Assembly: GCA_036788835.1 (NCBI GenBank)
Contig: DAIQMR010000008.1
Coordinates: 14,753-78,752, forward strand
From: JALCSJ01 sp036788835
GTDB lineage: Bacteria; Bacillota; Negativicutes; Acidaminococcales; Acidaminococcaceae
Direction: 5' to 3'
DNA length: 64,000 nt
Positions 19,187 to 26,918 of the stretch are shown piece by piece; the stretch's first letter is position 1; each line of letters begins with the position of its first letter. The notes under the pieces were generated by a model. That model was not told the DNA's origin. It was given only the letters and a program-made list of their open reading frames with translations, and did no database searches. The translations under genes and the position numbers were made by a program.

Positions 19187-19414
19187 TTATTTGTGGTAAC
19201 CGGGTGGTAATAATCTGTCCAAAAAGTCCATTAAGTCTTCCTTTTTATCCAGCTTATTGCCAATAAAAAAGCCCAAACCTACACAAATTAAAAGAAAAAT
19301 CGTTTGGAAAAATCCTAAAAACAAGAAGAGTATGCCTATGCCTAAGCCGGCCAGAACGCCGATAACCCGCCAACGATAATTTTCCCATAAATCATTAACT
19401 ATTTCATGGAACAT
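19187..19414 (-). CDS. DUF2273 small membrane protein
   Basis: 75 residues. Two hydrophobic segments (around VIGVLAGLGIGILFLFLGFF and TIFLLICVGLGFFIG) with short charged ends, as in DUF2273 proteins found beside Asp23/AmaP. The function is not known; it may help anchor the Asp23 complex to the membrane. A GTG three codons upstream is in frame, but ATG 19414 has AGGAGG eight bases before it. Confidence 0.85.
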   Translation of the reverse strand: MFHEIVNDLWENYRWRVIGVLAGLGIGILFLFLGFFQTIFLLICVGLGFFIGNKLDKKEDLMDFLDRLLPPGYHK

Positions 19415-19426
19415 GCATACCACCTC

Positions 19427-19945
19427 CTATTCCTTTGCCTTTATATGCTTGAAAAATACTTCTACATCTTTGACTTCCAAGCCTATAACTGCCATAACAT
19501 TCTTTTTCACGTTCTGTCTGATTTCATCTGTTGTATCGGGAATGTTAATGCCCGGTTCAATAGAAGCATTAATCCGCACGTTTAGGGCATTATCCACCAT
19601 CTTAACCACTGCCTTGGCCCCATGGACTCCGAAAGATTCATTGGTAAAAGCTTCAATATAATCTTCCATGGCTCCCTGGCTGACGTGAATCTTGCCTTCC
19701 TTGCCATTTTCAATAGTCAAAGTATTGCTGCCGGTTCCTCCTAAGCCTGCCACCAAAAGGCGTAAGCTCACTAAAAGAATAATAACACCGGCTATGGCAT
19801 ACTGCCAGCTGCCGGGAATATTGGTAGCGTAATCTGCCAACGTAGCAGGAGAAATAATGCCAAGGCTTATTATAATAATAAGCACTGCAACTACCGCCAT
19901 AAGAATCGTGTATAAAGTTAAAATTATTCTATCAGGTATGCTCAT
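19427..19945 (-). CDS. amaP: Alkaline shock response membrane anchor AmaP
   Basis: 172 residues. Two N-terminal membrane segments (residues about 8-30 and 48-66) and then a soluble domain with an Asp23-like pattern (HVSQGAMEDYIEAF, VKDVEVFFKHIK). In Staphylococcus AmaP tethers Asp23 to the membrane. Overlaps the asp23 stop by four bases, so the pair is translationally coupled. Confidence 0.88.
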   Translation of the reverse strand: MSIPDRIILTLYTILMAVVAVLIIIISLGIISPATLADYATNIPGSWQYAIAGVIILLVSLRLLVAGLGGTGSNTLTIENGKEGKIHVSQGAMEDYIEAFTNESFGVHGAKAVVKMVDNALNVRINASIEPGINIPDTTDEIRQNVKKNVMAVIGLEVKDVEVFFKHIKAKE

Positions 19946-20667
19946 TTATTTTCCCCCTCCTTTTTTGTTGGCTCATGTTCAGGTTCGTGCTCTACTCCTT
20001 TTTCCATATCTGTCTTTATCCCTGCTTCGAGCTCGGGCTCTACTTCTTTTTCCATGTCTGTCTTTATCCCTGCTTCGAGCTCGGGCTCTACTTCTTTTTC
20101 CATGTCTGTCTTTATCCCTGCTTCAGGCTCGGGCTCAGTCCCTGTCTCTTCCCGCTCTTCTTCTAATTCTACAGTGTTGTCCTGTTCTTCCTTGGCAGCT
20201 GCTTGTTCCGCTTTTGCTTCTTGTGCGTCTTTTTCCTGCTGATCAAGGTCTTTATCTATATCATCAATATTGGTTTTTTCCAGGCACCGTATGCCCTCCA
20301 CATGAACATTGACCGCCTTCACTTCATAGCCGGTCATACTCTCTACAGCCTCTTTAGCTTTTTCCTGAATAGAAATTGCCACATCCGGAATATTATAGCC
20401 ATAGCGAATATAGACATAAATCTCAAGAGTGGCGGTTTTGCCTTCAGCGATTACCTTGACACCCTTAGTCAGGTCTTTTTTCCCCAGCATTTCGCTGATA
20501 CCGCCTCGAATACTGCCGCTCATACCGGCCACCCCGGGTATTTCCGTCACAGCCAGACTGGCTACTATGCTCAAAACCTCATCGGCTACTTTAACAGAAC
20601 CTACTTCTTCCGGTATATCTTCTGTTCCCATATCAGGATTATTTATGTTATCTTTATCATCAGCCAC
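19942..20667 (-). CDS. asp23: Asp23/Gls24 envelope stress protein with repeat tail
   Basis: 241 residues from GTG 20667. The Asp23 domain is VKVADEVLSIVASLAVTEIP through YEVKAVNVHVEGI (about residues 20-135). A long acidic, Glu-rich tail follows and ends in tandem 16-residue repeats built on EAGIKTDMEKEVEPEL. An in-frame ATG at 20688 gives 248 residues but has no ribosome site; GTG 20667 has GAGGTG six bases upstream and I prefer it. First gene of the long operon, with AmaP and DUF2273 behind it. Asp23 is abundant at the membrane in Firmicutes and affects cell-envelope stress; the charged repeat tail is unusual. Confidence 0.88.
   Translation of the reverse strand: MADDKDNINNPDMGTEDIPEEVGSVKVADEVLSIVASLAVTEIPGVAGMSGSIRGGISEMLGKKDLTKGVKVIAEGKTATLEIYVYIRYGYNIPDVAISIQEKAKEAVESMTGYEVKAVNVHVEGIRCLEKTNIDDIDKDLDQQEKDAQEAKAEQAAAKEEQDNTVELEEEREETGTEPEPEAGIKTDMEKEVEPELEAGIKTDMEKEVEPELEAGIKTDMEKGVEHEPEHEPTKKEGENK
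20003..20137 (-). repeat. 48-bp tandem repeats in asp23
   Basis: Nearly three copies of a 48-bp unit (20003-20050, 20051-20098, then a partial one), each encoding 16 residues. They keep the reading frame, so copy number can change without disrupting the protein. Confidence 0.9.
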
Positions 20668-20710
20668 TTTATTCACCTCTATTGGCATAATTATTCATAA
20701 ACATTAGTAT

Positions 20711-20719
20711 ATTATACCA
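20711..20719 (-). promoter_or_regulatory. asp23 operon extended -10 promoter
   Basis: Minus-strand TGGTATAAT about 45 bases before the preferred GTG start. The -35 is weak. This would be the main promoter for the run to nudF. Confidence 0.6.
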
Positions 20720-20753
20720 TATTTGCGCCTTATTTGCCTAACTAGTTACAATG

Positions 20754-20786
20754 GATGATACAAAAGTAACAGTCAGTTCTGTATCA
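20754..20786. other. Inverted repeat between asp23 and mscL promoters
   Basis: ATGATACA (20754-20761) pairs with TGTATCAT (20779-20786) around a 17-base loop. It lies between two divergent promoters, so it could be an operator or a leftover dispersed palindrome. Confidence 0.35.
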
Positions 20787-20799
20787 TTTTGCAACACAA

Positions 20800-20828
20800 T
20801 TGCACTTAACGTCTATCTGTTGTATAAT
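20800..20828 (+). promoter_or_regulatory. mscL-tyrS promoter
   Basis: TTGCAC (20800-20805) and TATAAT (20823-20828), 17-base spacer. Confidence 0.8.
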
Positions 20829-20865
20829 TAGCAGAAATGATTTTACAAAGGGGATGATTTGACTT

Positions 20866-21306
20866 ATGAGTGGATTTATAAAAGATTTTAGGGATTTTGC
20901 CGTCAAGGGAAATGTTATTGATATGGCTGTAGGCGTTATTATCGGCAGTGCTTTTGGGAAAATTGTTGCCTCTTTGGTTAATGATGTGGTTATGCCTCCC
21001 ATTGGAAAAATAATCGGGGATGTTGATTTCAGCAATCTTTTTATTACTTTATCAGATAAAAAAGTTGCCACCCTGGCAGAAGCCACAAAGCAAAAAATAC
21101 CTGTGATTGCCTACGGCAAATTTATTACCAATGTAATAGATTTTGTCATTATGGCTTTTGTTATTTTCTGCATTGTCAGCGCCATTCAAAGATTCAAGAA
21201 AGAAGCGCCACCGGAAGAAATTCGTCTATGTCCTTATTGCAAGAGCCCCATAGACAAAGAGGCCACCAGATGCCCTCATTGCACTTCTCAATTAACTAAG
21301 GAATAA
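20866..21306 (+). CDS. mscL: Large-conductance mechanosensitive channel with zinc ribbon
   Basis: 146 residues. MscL forms a pentameric tension-gated pore that releases solutes on osmotic downshock. The N-terminal signature [22 protein letters not shown]1 (about 16-45) and TM2 (about 85-107) are normal. The usual cytoplasmic helical bundle is replaced by a Cys4 ribbon: cysteines 122, 125, 136 and 139 in LCPYC and RCPHC. Similar MscL-plus-ribbon proteins occur in scattered bacteria. The ribosome site AAAGGGG is a little far from the ATG. tyrS follows by 30 bases. Confidence 0.94.
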   Translation: MSGFIKDFRDFAVKGNVIDMAVGVIIGSAFGKIVASLVNDVVMPPIGKIIGDVDFSNLFITLSDKKVATLAEATKQKIPVIAYGKFITNVIDFVIMAFVIFCIVSAIQRFKKEAPPEEIRLCPYCKSPIDKEATRCPHCTSQLTKE

Positions 21307-21336
21307 AAAATAAACATATTTGTTAGGAGGATTACA

Positions 21337-22563
21337 GTGTCAGTATTAGACGTATTAAAAGAACGAGGTTTTCTCAAACAACTTTCTCACGAAGAAGAAA
21401 TCAAAAACTTATTGGAAAAGGAAAAGATTACTTTTTACATCGGCTTTGACCCTACGGCCGATAGCCTGCATATTGGGCATTTTATCGCATTGATGGTTAT
21501 GTCCCACATGCAAAAGGCCGGTCACCTGCCCATTGTCCTTTTAGGTGGCGGCACCGGTATGATCGGTGACCCTTCCGGCAAAAATGAAATGCGCAAAATG
21601 CTCACACCGGAATTTATTGACCACAATATTGCCTGCTTCAAAAAACAAATCGGCAGATTCATTGATCTGTCTGAAGGCAAAGCTATCGTTACCAATAACG
21701 CAGACTGGCTGTTAAAAATGAACTATGTTGATATGCTCAGATCCGTTGCTGTCCACTTTTCTGTTAACAGAATGCTTTCTTTTGAATGCTTTAAGCAAAG
21801 ATTGGCCAGTGAAAACGGACTTTCCTTCTTTGAATTCAACTACATGATTATGCAGGCTTATGATTTCTACCATCTGCATAAAGAATATAACTGCATTATG
21901 GAATTAGGCGGCGACGACCAATGGTCCAACATGATTGCCGGAGTTGAACTAATTCGTCGTAAAGACCATGAACCGGCTTACTGCATGACCAATCAGCTTC
22001 TTACCAACAGTCAGGGGCAGAAAATGGGTAAGACCGTGGGCGGTGCTGTCTGGTTAGACCCGCAAAAAACCACTCCCTATGATTTTTACCAATACTGGCG
22101 CAATATTGATGATGCCGATGTAGAAAAATGCCTGTCCTTACTCACTTTCGTTCCCATGGATGAAGTTCGTAGACTCAGTGCTTTACAAGGCGCTGAAATT
22201 AATCAGGCCAAGATTGTTTTGGCTTACGAAGTTACTAAATTGGTTCATGGGCAGGAAGAGGCCGACAAGGCCAAAGCTGCTGCAGAAGCGCTCTTTAGTG
22301 ACGGTCACGATATGAGTGATGTTCCCACCATTGAAATTACCGAGGACAAATTAGACACAAAACTAATTGATGTGCTGACAGAAACAAAGGTTTTTGCCAC
22401 CAAAAGTGAAGGCAGACGCCTGATTCAGCAAAACGGTTTATCCCTTGGTGATGATAAAGTTACAGATATTGAGACTTTACTTAATGCGGACAGCTTCAAA
22501 GGCTCTAAAGATATTTTGGTACGTAAAGGTAAGAAAAAGTACTACAAGTTAGTATTGAAGTAA
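21337..22563 (+). CDS. tyrS: Tyrosyl-tRNA synthetase
   Basis: 408 residues. Class I enzyme: HIGH-type motif in [10 protein letters not shown], tyrosine pocket [12 protein letters not shown] plus [17 protein letters not shown]-like loop QKMGKTVGG, and a C-terminal S4 domain ([14 protein letters not shown]). The start is GTG with TAGGAGG six bases upstream. Unlike many Firmicutes tyrS genes, no T-box leader is seen; it appears to be read from the mscL promoter. Confidence 0.97.
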   Translation: MSVLDVLKERGFLKQLSHEEEIKNLLEKEKITFYIGFDPTADSLHIGHFIALMVMSHMQKAGHLPIVLLGGGTGMIGDPSGKNEMRKMLTPEFIDHNIACFKKQIGRFIDLSEGKAIVTNNADWLLKMNYVDMLRSVAVHFSVNRMLSFECFKQRLASENGLSFFEFNYMIMQAYDFYHLHKEYNCIMELGGDDQWSNMIAGVELIRRKDHEPAYCMTNQLLTNSQGQKMGKTVGGAVWLDPQKTTPYDFYQYWRNIDDADVEKCLSLLTFVPMDEVRRLSALQGAEINQAKIVLAYEVTKLVHGQEEADKAKAAAEALFSDGHDMSDVPTIEITEDKLDTKLIDVLTETKVFATKSEGRRLIQQNGLSLGDDKVTDIETLLNADSFKGSKDILVRKGKKKYYKLVLK

Positions 22564-22591
22564 ATTTTTAGTTTTGGTATAATATAAAAAA

Positions 22592-22617
22592 AGGAAGGGG
22601 TGTCTGTGCCCCTTCCT
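22592..22617. terminator. tyrS terminator
   Basis: Perfect 9-bp stem AGGAAGGGG/CCCCTTCCT with an 8-base loop. The tail is poor on the plus strand, but a run of T is present on the minus strand, so it may serve both directions. A TGGTATAAT-like sequence just upstream on the plus strand (22575-22583) is a possible promoter. Confidence 0.7.
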
Positions 22618-22736
22618 ACTGTTTTAAATTGCTTGCAATTCCATTTTAACATACGCATATGATAATAGCAAGTAAATATACCGATTTATTTAGATATTTA
22701 TGACAACATATGTACACACATAATACACAAAAAAAG

Positions 22737-22770
22737 CACGCCTAACTCACGACTAAAGTCACGAGTGTGC
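22737..22770 (-). terminator. Terminator hairpin of a short minus-strand transcript
   Basis: Stem CTCACGAC/GTCACGAG (22746-22765), with GCAC/GTGC outer pairing, is followed on the minus strand by seven T residues. It overlaps the end of the 19-codon ORF. Confidence 0.6.
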
Positions 22771-22818
22771 GGCGTATACGGTCACCAATACAACGATAAG
22801 TAACTCGTAATCGCTCAT
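22759..22818 (-). CDS. Possible 19-residue holin-like toxin peptide
   Basis: ATG 22818 to TGA 22759 encodes MSDYELLIVVLVTVYAAHS. AAAGGGGA lies about nine bases before the ATG and a terminator follows at once. The start M-S-x-Y-E-L-L plus a hydrophobic stretch resembles the short holin-like toxin peptides of Firmicutes, though those are usually somewhat longer. Too short for certainty: it could be a leader peptide or chance. The 398-base space between tyrS and rplT otherwise contains only hairpins. Confidence 0.35.
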   Translation of the reverse strand: MSDYELLIVVLVTVYAAHS

Positions 22819-22901
22819 AAGCAAGTCCCCTTTCCAGCTTTAAAAAAAGCTATTTGTTGGAAGGGAACAGTCGCACTTCTACCTGCCAATTATTTTACCA
22901 T

Positions 22902-22952
22902 AAAAAAAGTCCTGAAAGCAAGATTACATCTTACTTTCAGGACTTTTTTATT
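22902..22952. terminator. rplT terminator
   Basis: Long stem AGTCCTGAAAG.../...CTTTCAGGACT with A-run on the left and T-run on the right; it closes the infC-rpmI-rplT operon and works in both directions. Confidence 0.92.
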
Positions 22953-22961
22953 GTGTGTGCA

Positions 22962-23315
22962 TTACAGTGCTGCTTTAGCGGTTTCTACTAATTTAGCAAA
23001 TGCAGCTGCATCGTTTACGGCCATATCAGCCATAACCTTGCGGTCTAATTCAACACCGGCTTTGGTCAAACCGCAAATAAAGCGGCTATAACTCAAGCCA
23101 TTAGCTCTGGTTGCTGCGTTAATACGAGCAATCCATAATTGACGGAATTCGCGCTTTTTAGCACGTCTGTCTCTACGAGCATACATTAAACCTTTCATTA
23201 CGGTTTCATTAGCTTTTCTGAAAAGCTTGCTCTTTGTACCACGATATCCTGCTGCTAATTTAAGAATATGTTTATGGCGTCTGTGTGCAGTTACGCCGAC
23301 TTTAATTCTTGCCAT
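22962..23315 (-). CDS. rplT: Ribosomal protein bL20
   Basis: 117 residues. Very basic, start [20 protein letters not shown] and the [20 protein letters not shown] segment are diagnostic. Early assembly protein of the 50S subunit; in Bacillus it represses its own operon by binding the infC leader. Last gene of infC-rpmI-rplT. Confidence 0.98.
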   Translation of the reverse strand: MARIKVGVTAHRRHKHILKLAAGYRGTKSKLFRKANETVMKGLMYARRDRRAKKREFRQLWIARINAATRANGLSYSRFICGLTKAGVELDRKVMADMAVNDAAAFAKLVETAKAAL

Positions 23316-23344
23316 TGTGTACTCCTCCTTTTGTCTTTACAGTC

Positions 23345-23542
23345 TTATGCGTAAGGCAACATTTTTGCTACGCGCTCATAATCAGTCTTGTGCACTAAGC
23401 ATGCTTTGCGCAAGTTCCTCTTGCGGGCTGGGCCCTTGTGCTCCAGAATATGCTGTTTAAAAGCCTTGCTGCGCTTGAATTCACCTGTTGCAGTTGCTTT
23501 GAAGCGCTTTGCAGCGGCTCTACGGGTTTTCATTTTCGGCAT
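23345..23542 (-). CDS. rpmI: Ribosomal protein bL35
   Basis: 65 residues. [20 protein letters not shown] and [17 protein letters not shown] are the family pattern. The frame opens 14 codons upstream, but ATG 23542, with GGAGGA before it, gives the standard N-terminus. Confidence 0.97.
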   Translation of the reverse strand: MPKMKTRRAAAKRFKATATGEFKRSKAFKQHILEHKGPARKRNLRKACLVHKTDYERVAKMLPYA

Positions 23543-23555
23543 AATAATTTCCTCC

Positions 23556-24077
23556 TTATTGTTTGGCACCCTTAGGCGCAACAATCATAATCATGTTTCT
23601 GCCTTCGAGTTTTGCTTTCTTTTCTACTATGGAAATGTCCGCAAGTTTATCGGCCATTTTCTTCAATAAGTCTTCACCTAATTCCGGATGAGTAAGTTCT
23701 CGTCCGCGGAACATAATCGTAACTTTAACTTTGTCGCCATGAGTTAGAAATCTGATAGCATGTTTAGCTTTAACGTCAAAATCATGATCTTCAATGCCAG
23801 GACGCAGTTTAACTTCCTTCACGTCAACAACCTTTTGCTTTTTACGAGCTTCTTTTTCACGTTTTTGCTGCTCATAAATGTATTTACCATAATCCATAAC
23901 TCGGCAAACAGGGGGATTGGCGCCGGGAGCGATTTCTACTAGGTCCAGGTGCTGTTCTCTGGCTAAATCCAAAGCAGCATCCAAGGTCATAATACCTTGT
24001 TGACCACCATCGGCAGTGTTAACACGAACTTCACGAGCACGGATTTCTTCATTAATCCGCAATTCATCCTTTGCTAT
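23556..24077 (-). CDS. infC: Translation initiation factor IF-3, probable AUA start
   Basis: 173 residues from ATA 24077. IF-3 binds the 30S subunit and proofreads start codons. N-domain [16 protein letters not shown], linker rich in Lys/Glu, C-domain with [12 protein letters not shown] and [15 protein letters not shown]. No ATG is in frame. TTG 24062 is possible with AAGGA four bases away, but it cuts off the conserved [11 protein letters not shown] start. ATA 24077 lies nine bases after a full GGAGG (24087-24091). E. coli and Geobacillus infC use the rare AUU codon for self-control, so a rare start is plausible. Confidence 0.9.
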   Translation of the reverse strand: MAKDELRINEEIRAREVRVNTADGGQQGIMTLDAALDLAREQHLDLVEIAPGANPPVCRVMDYGKYIYEQQKREKEARKKQKVVDVKEVKLRPGIEDHDFDVKAKHAIRFLTHGDKVKVTIMFRGRELTHPELGEDLLKKMADKLADISIVEKKAKLEGRNMIMIVAPKGAKQ

Positions 24078-24204
24078 GACAATTCACCTCCATAAAATAA
24101 ATAAAACGGGTAGAAATAAATTCCACCCGTTAGTAATAACCAATATCACTGACCCTGTCGAGCATTGCCGCAAGGCGAGAAGCGGATGGCTTCTACTTCG
24201 TTAC
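24078..24204 (-). promoter_or_regulatory. infC operon leader with attenuator
   Basis: About 125-base leader between the promoter and infC. It has a hairpin AGAAG-loop-CTTCT in its first half and a terminator stem (24106-24130, arms ACGGGTAGAA/TTCCACCCGT) followed on the minus strand by a T-rich tail just before the infC ribosome site. This layout fits L20-type autoregulation known in Bacillus; which L20 structure applies was not verified. Confidence 0.7.
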
Positions 24205-24210
24205 TGAGAT

Positions 24211-24239
24211 ATATTAGCATATCCTAGGCACACTGTCAA
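24211..24239 (-). promoter_or_regulatory. infC-rpmI-rplT promoter
   Basis: Minus-strand TTGACA (24234-24239) and TAATAT (24211-24216), 17-base spacer. Confidence 0.85.
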
Positions 24240-24303
24240 GAGAAAGTACAATATTTTTAGAGATATCTCTTCCTTGTGCTGAGGCTCTCTATTTTTTTAC
24301 TTT

Positions 24304-26229
24304 TTACATAGCCTGATTATTGGCTTTATCTTTAATCTCTTTAGCCAGTTGTTTAATGAACTCTTCTACCTTCATAGCGCCCATATCACCGTCTTTACGA
24401 CCTCTGACGGACACAGTACCATCGTTCATTTCTTGCTCACCTACCACCAGCATGTAAGGAATCTTCTTAACCTGGGCCTCACGAATCTTGTAGCCCACCT
24501 TTTCATTGCGGTCATCCAAATGCACCCTGAAACCGGCTTTTTCCATCTTGTCATATACTTTCTTAGCATAGTCAGCGAATTTATCCGTAATAGGCATAAT
24601 GCGCACTTGTTCGGGAGCCAGCCAGGCCGGGAAAGCACCTGCGTAGTTCTCAATCAGAATACCGATAAAGCGTTCAATGGAACCATAAACTACACGGTGA
24701 ATCATAACAGGACGATGTTTTTGTCCATCTTCGCCGGTATAGGTCAAATCGAATTTCTCAGGCAGCAACATATCCAGCTGAATGGTACCGCACTGCCAGG
24801 TACGACCGATGGAATCCTTCAAATGAAAGTCAATCTTAGGTCCGTAGAAAGCACCGTCCCCTTCATTAATGGTATATTTCAAGCCAAAGTCATCCATAGC
24901 TTTCTTCAAAGCCCCGGTGGTCATTTCCCATGTCTCAGCGCTGCCCATGGCATTATCGGGACGAGTAGACAATTCTGCATGATAGGTCAGACCAAAAGTA
25001 GCATATACTTCGTCAAACAATCTGATAGTTTCTTGAATAACATCTTCTATCTGGCTGGGCATCATGAAAATATGAGCATCATCCTGAGTAAAGCAACGAA
25101 CACGGAACAAACCATGTAAAGCACCGGACAATTCATGACGATGAACTAATCCCAACTCGCCGCAGCGAATAGGAAGTTCTCTGTAGGAGTGAGGTTCGTT
25201 GGCATAAACCAACATACCGCCAGGGCAGTTCATAGGTTTAACTGCGTAGTCTTCCCCATCTATCTTAGTAAAATACATATTTTCCTTGTAATGATCCCAG
25301 TGGCCACTGGTCTCCCATAATTGACGATTCAAAATCATAGGTGTCATGATTTCTTCATAGCCATAGCGTTTATGAACTTCACGCCAGTAATCAATTAAAG
25401 TATTGCGTATAATCATACCGTTAGGCAGGAAGAACGGGAAGCCGGGGCCGTAATCGCTGAGCATAAAAATGCCAAGTTCTTTACCTAATTTACGATGGTC
25501 ACGTTTAGCTGCTTCTTCCATCATAGTAATGTAAGCATTTAATTCTTCTTTAGTAGCAAAAGCAGTACCGTAAATACGCTGCAGCATCTTGTTCTTTTCA
25601 TTGCCACGCCAGTAAGCACCGGCAATGCTCATTAACTTGAAAGCTTTTACTTTACCGGTGGAAGGACAATGGGGTCCTGCGCACAAATCGGTAAAATCAC
25701 CCTGCTCATACAGGCTGATAATAGCATCTTTAGGCAAATCATTAATCAGTTCAACCTTGTAAGGCTCTTTTTCAGCTTTGAATTTTTTTAAAGCATCTGC
25801 TCTCGGTAATTCTTTTCTTACCAAGGGAATATTGGCTTTAACGATTTTAGCCATTTCTTTTTCGATAGCTTTTAAATCTTCGGGAGTGAAAACATGGTCA
25901 CTGTCCAAATCATAATAGAAACCTGTTTCAATAGCAGGTCCGATAGCAAACTTAGTGTCCGGGAACAAATGTTGAATAGCCTGAGCCATAACATGGGATG
26001 CAGTATGACGGATAGCATGCAGTCCTTCCGGTGTATCCGGCATAATAAATTGTACTTCAGCATCATGATCCAACTTATCGGCAAGATCCATATTTTTTCC
26101 ATCTACTACTGCCAGCAAAGCTTTCTTACCTATACCTTGAGATATACTTTTGGCAATCTCCAATAAAGAACTACCTGCTTCCACTTCTTTTTTGCTGCCG
26201 TCCGGCAGTTTAACATTAATATTAGCCAT
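24304..26229 (-). CDS. thrS: Threonyl-tRNA synthetase
   Basis: 641 residues. N-terminal TGS domain (NINVKLPDGSKKEVEAG), editing domain with HTASHVMAQA and metal site residues, class II catalytic core (MNCPGGMLVY, RCGELGLVHRHE, RVRCFTQDDAHIF, YGSIERFIGILIE) and the C-terminal anticodon-binding domain. AAGGAGG precedes the ATG. Expression is controlled by the T-box leader directly upstream. Confidence 0.98.
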   Translation of the reverse strand: MANINVKLPDGSKKEVEAGSSLLEIAKSISQGIGKKALLAVVDGKNMDLADKLDHDAEVQFIMPDTPEGLHAIRHTASHVMAQAIQHLFPDTKFAIGPAIETGFYYDLDSDHVFTPEDLKAIEKEMAKIVKANIPLVRKELPRADALKKFKAEKEPYKVELINDLPKDAIISLYEQGDFTDLCAGPHCPSTGKVKAFKLMSIAGAYWRGNEKNKMLQRIYGTAFATKEELNAYITMMEEAAKRDHRKLGKELGIFMLSDYGPGFPFFLPNGMIIRNTLIDYWREVHKRYGYEEIMTPMILNRQLWETSGHWDHYKENMYFTKIDGEDYAVKPMNCPGGMLVYANEPHSYRELPIRCGELGLVHRHELSGALHGLFRVRCFTQDDAHIFMMPSQIEDVIQETIRLFDEVYATFGLTYHAELSTRPDNAMGSAETWEMTTGALKKAMDDFGLKYTINEGDGAFYGPKIDFHLKDSIGRTWQCGTIQLDMLLPEKFDLTYTGEDGQKHRPVMIHRVVYGSIERFIGILIENYAGAFPAWLAPEQVRIMPITDKFADYAKKVYDKMEKAGFRVHLDDRNEKVGYKIREAQVKKIPYMLVVGEQEMNDGTVSVRGRKDGDMGAMKVEEFIKQLAKEIKDKANNQAM

Positions 26230-26259
26230 TTTTTCTCCTCCTTAAAATTGGACATCAAA

Positions 26260-26497
26260 AAGCCCGTCCCTATAAAAGGGACGGGCTTAAGCTCGCGGTT
26301 CCACCCTGATTGGTTTAGTTAAAAAGCTAAACCCTCTCGGTATCTTTAACGCAGATAAACGATCTAGCCTACATTATCGGTAGATGATTTAAAGGTGGTG
26401 TGATAATATTTATCCCGGCCTTTCTCATCTGGCAGGCCTTTCTGTGGGGCGTACATACTATCTTGTCCTTCGCTCAATCTTTTCTGATGTTAACTTG
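26260..26497 (-). ncRNA. T-box leader of thrS
   Basis: The T-box sequence AGGGTGGAACCGCG (minus strand, 26294-26307) is exact. It precedes a terminator with arms 26260-26270 and 26278-26288 and a short T tail. Upstream lies a structured stem I region. Uncharged tRNA-Thr would bind and favour the antiterminator. I did not fix the specifier codon; an ACC near 26396-26401 is a candidate. Confidence 0.93.
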
Positions 26498-26503
26498 TGT
26501 TTA

Positions 26504-26531
26504 ATTATAGCACTTCAAATTTCAATGTCAA
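26504..26531 (-). promoter_or_regulatory. thrS promoter
   Basis: Minus-strand TTGACA (26526-26531) and TATAAT (26504-26509), 16-base spacer, just before the T-box leader. Confidence 0.85.
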
Positions 26532-26685
26532 GAATAATCGGGATTCCTTGCTATATGTTTGAAAAGGCCGAATAACGATAGTAACGTACCAAAATAACTT
26601 TTTAATGTTTTTTCCCATTTGTTATGCCCTACATTCTGTAAATTTTGTCATGACCATTGTATTCCTACTTAGGCATACTATATAG

Positions 26686-26844
26686 TTACATAGATATTGC
26701 TTCTTGCTTATTATAATTTTCTTCTACATTGTGATTATAAACAAGGCCGTAAACCCGCCAACCATTGGCGAAGTCACGCCAAGCTTTTTCATGCTCAATA
26801 TAAAAAAATAAAGCTGTAACTCCAACAATGTTAGAAAACATCAT
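26686..26844 (-). CDS. Small 52-residue protein, unknown function
   Basis: ATG 26844 (a second ATG follows at once) to TAA 26686. The protein begins MMFSNIVGVTALFFYIEHEK, then has a Trp/Tyr-rich middle (AWRDFANGWRVYGLVYNHN) and a polar end. The composition looks like a real small protein with a short hydrophobic N-terminus. GAGG lies about 11 bases before the ATG. The start codons sit inside the hairpin that ends nspC transcription. I do not recognise a family. It may instead be a gene remnant. The remaining bases 26532-26685 show nothing clear. Confidence 0.4.
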   Translation of the reverse strand: MMFSNIVGVTALFFYIEHEKAWRDFANGWRVYGLVYNHNVEENYNKQEAISM

Positions 26845-26856
26845 TGGGGCTACAGC
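26800..26856 (-). terminator. nspC terminator / hairpin over small ORF start
   Basis: Arms 26813-26830 and 26839-26856 pair almost fully around an 8-base loop, with a T-rich tail on the minus strand. It ends the carboxynorspermidine operon, and also hides the ATG of the 52-codon ORF. Confidence 0.75.
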
Positions 26857-26918
26857 CTCATAATTCTTGCTTCAAAAAAGAAGGTATAAACTTTTCAGTA
26901 TCTCGTCAACGCTTTATT

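Noticed and set aside
21307..21336. T-box before tyrS
   Set aside because: Only 30 bases separate it from mscL and no T-box sequence is present.
24259..24270. AGAGATATCTCT palindrome after thrS as terminator
   Set aside because: No T-run follows on the minus strand, so it does not work as an intrinsic terminator for thrS.
26813..26856. The hairpin after nspC as part of a second T-box or riboswitch
   Set aside because: No T-box motif or conserved aptamer is visible; it fits a plain terminator over a small ORF.
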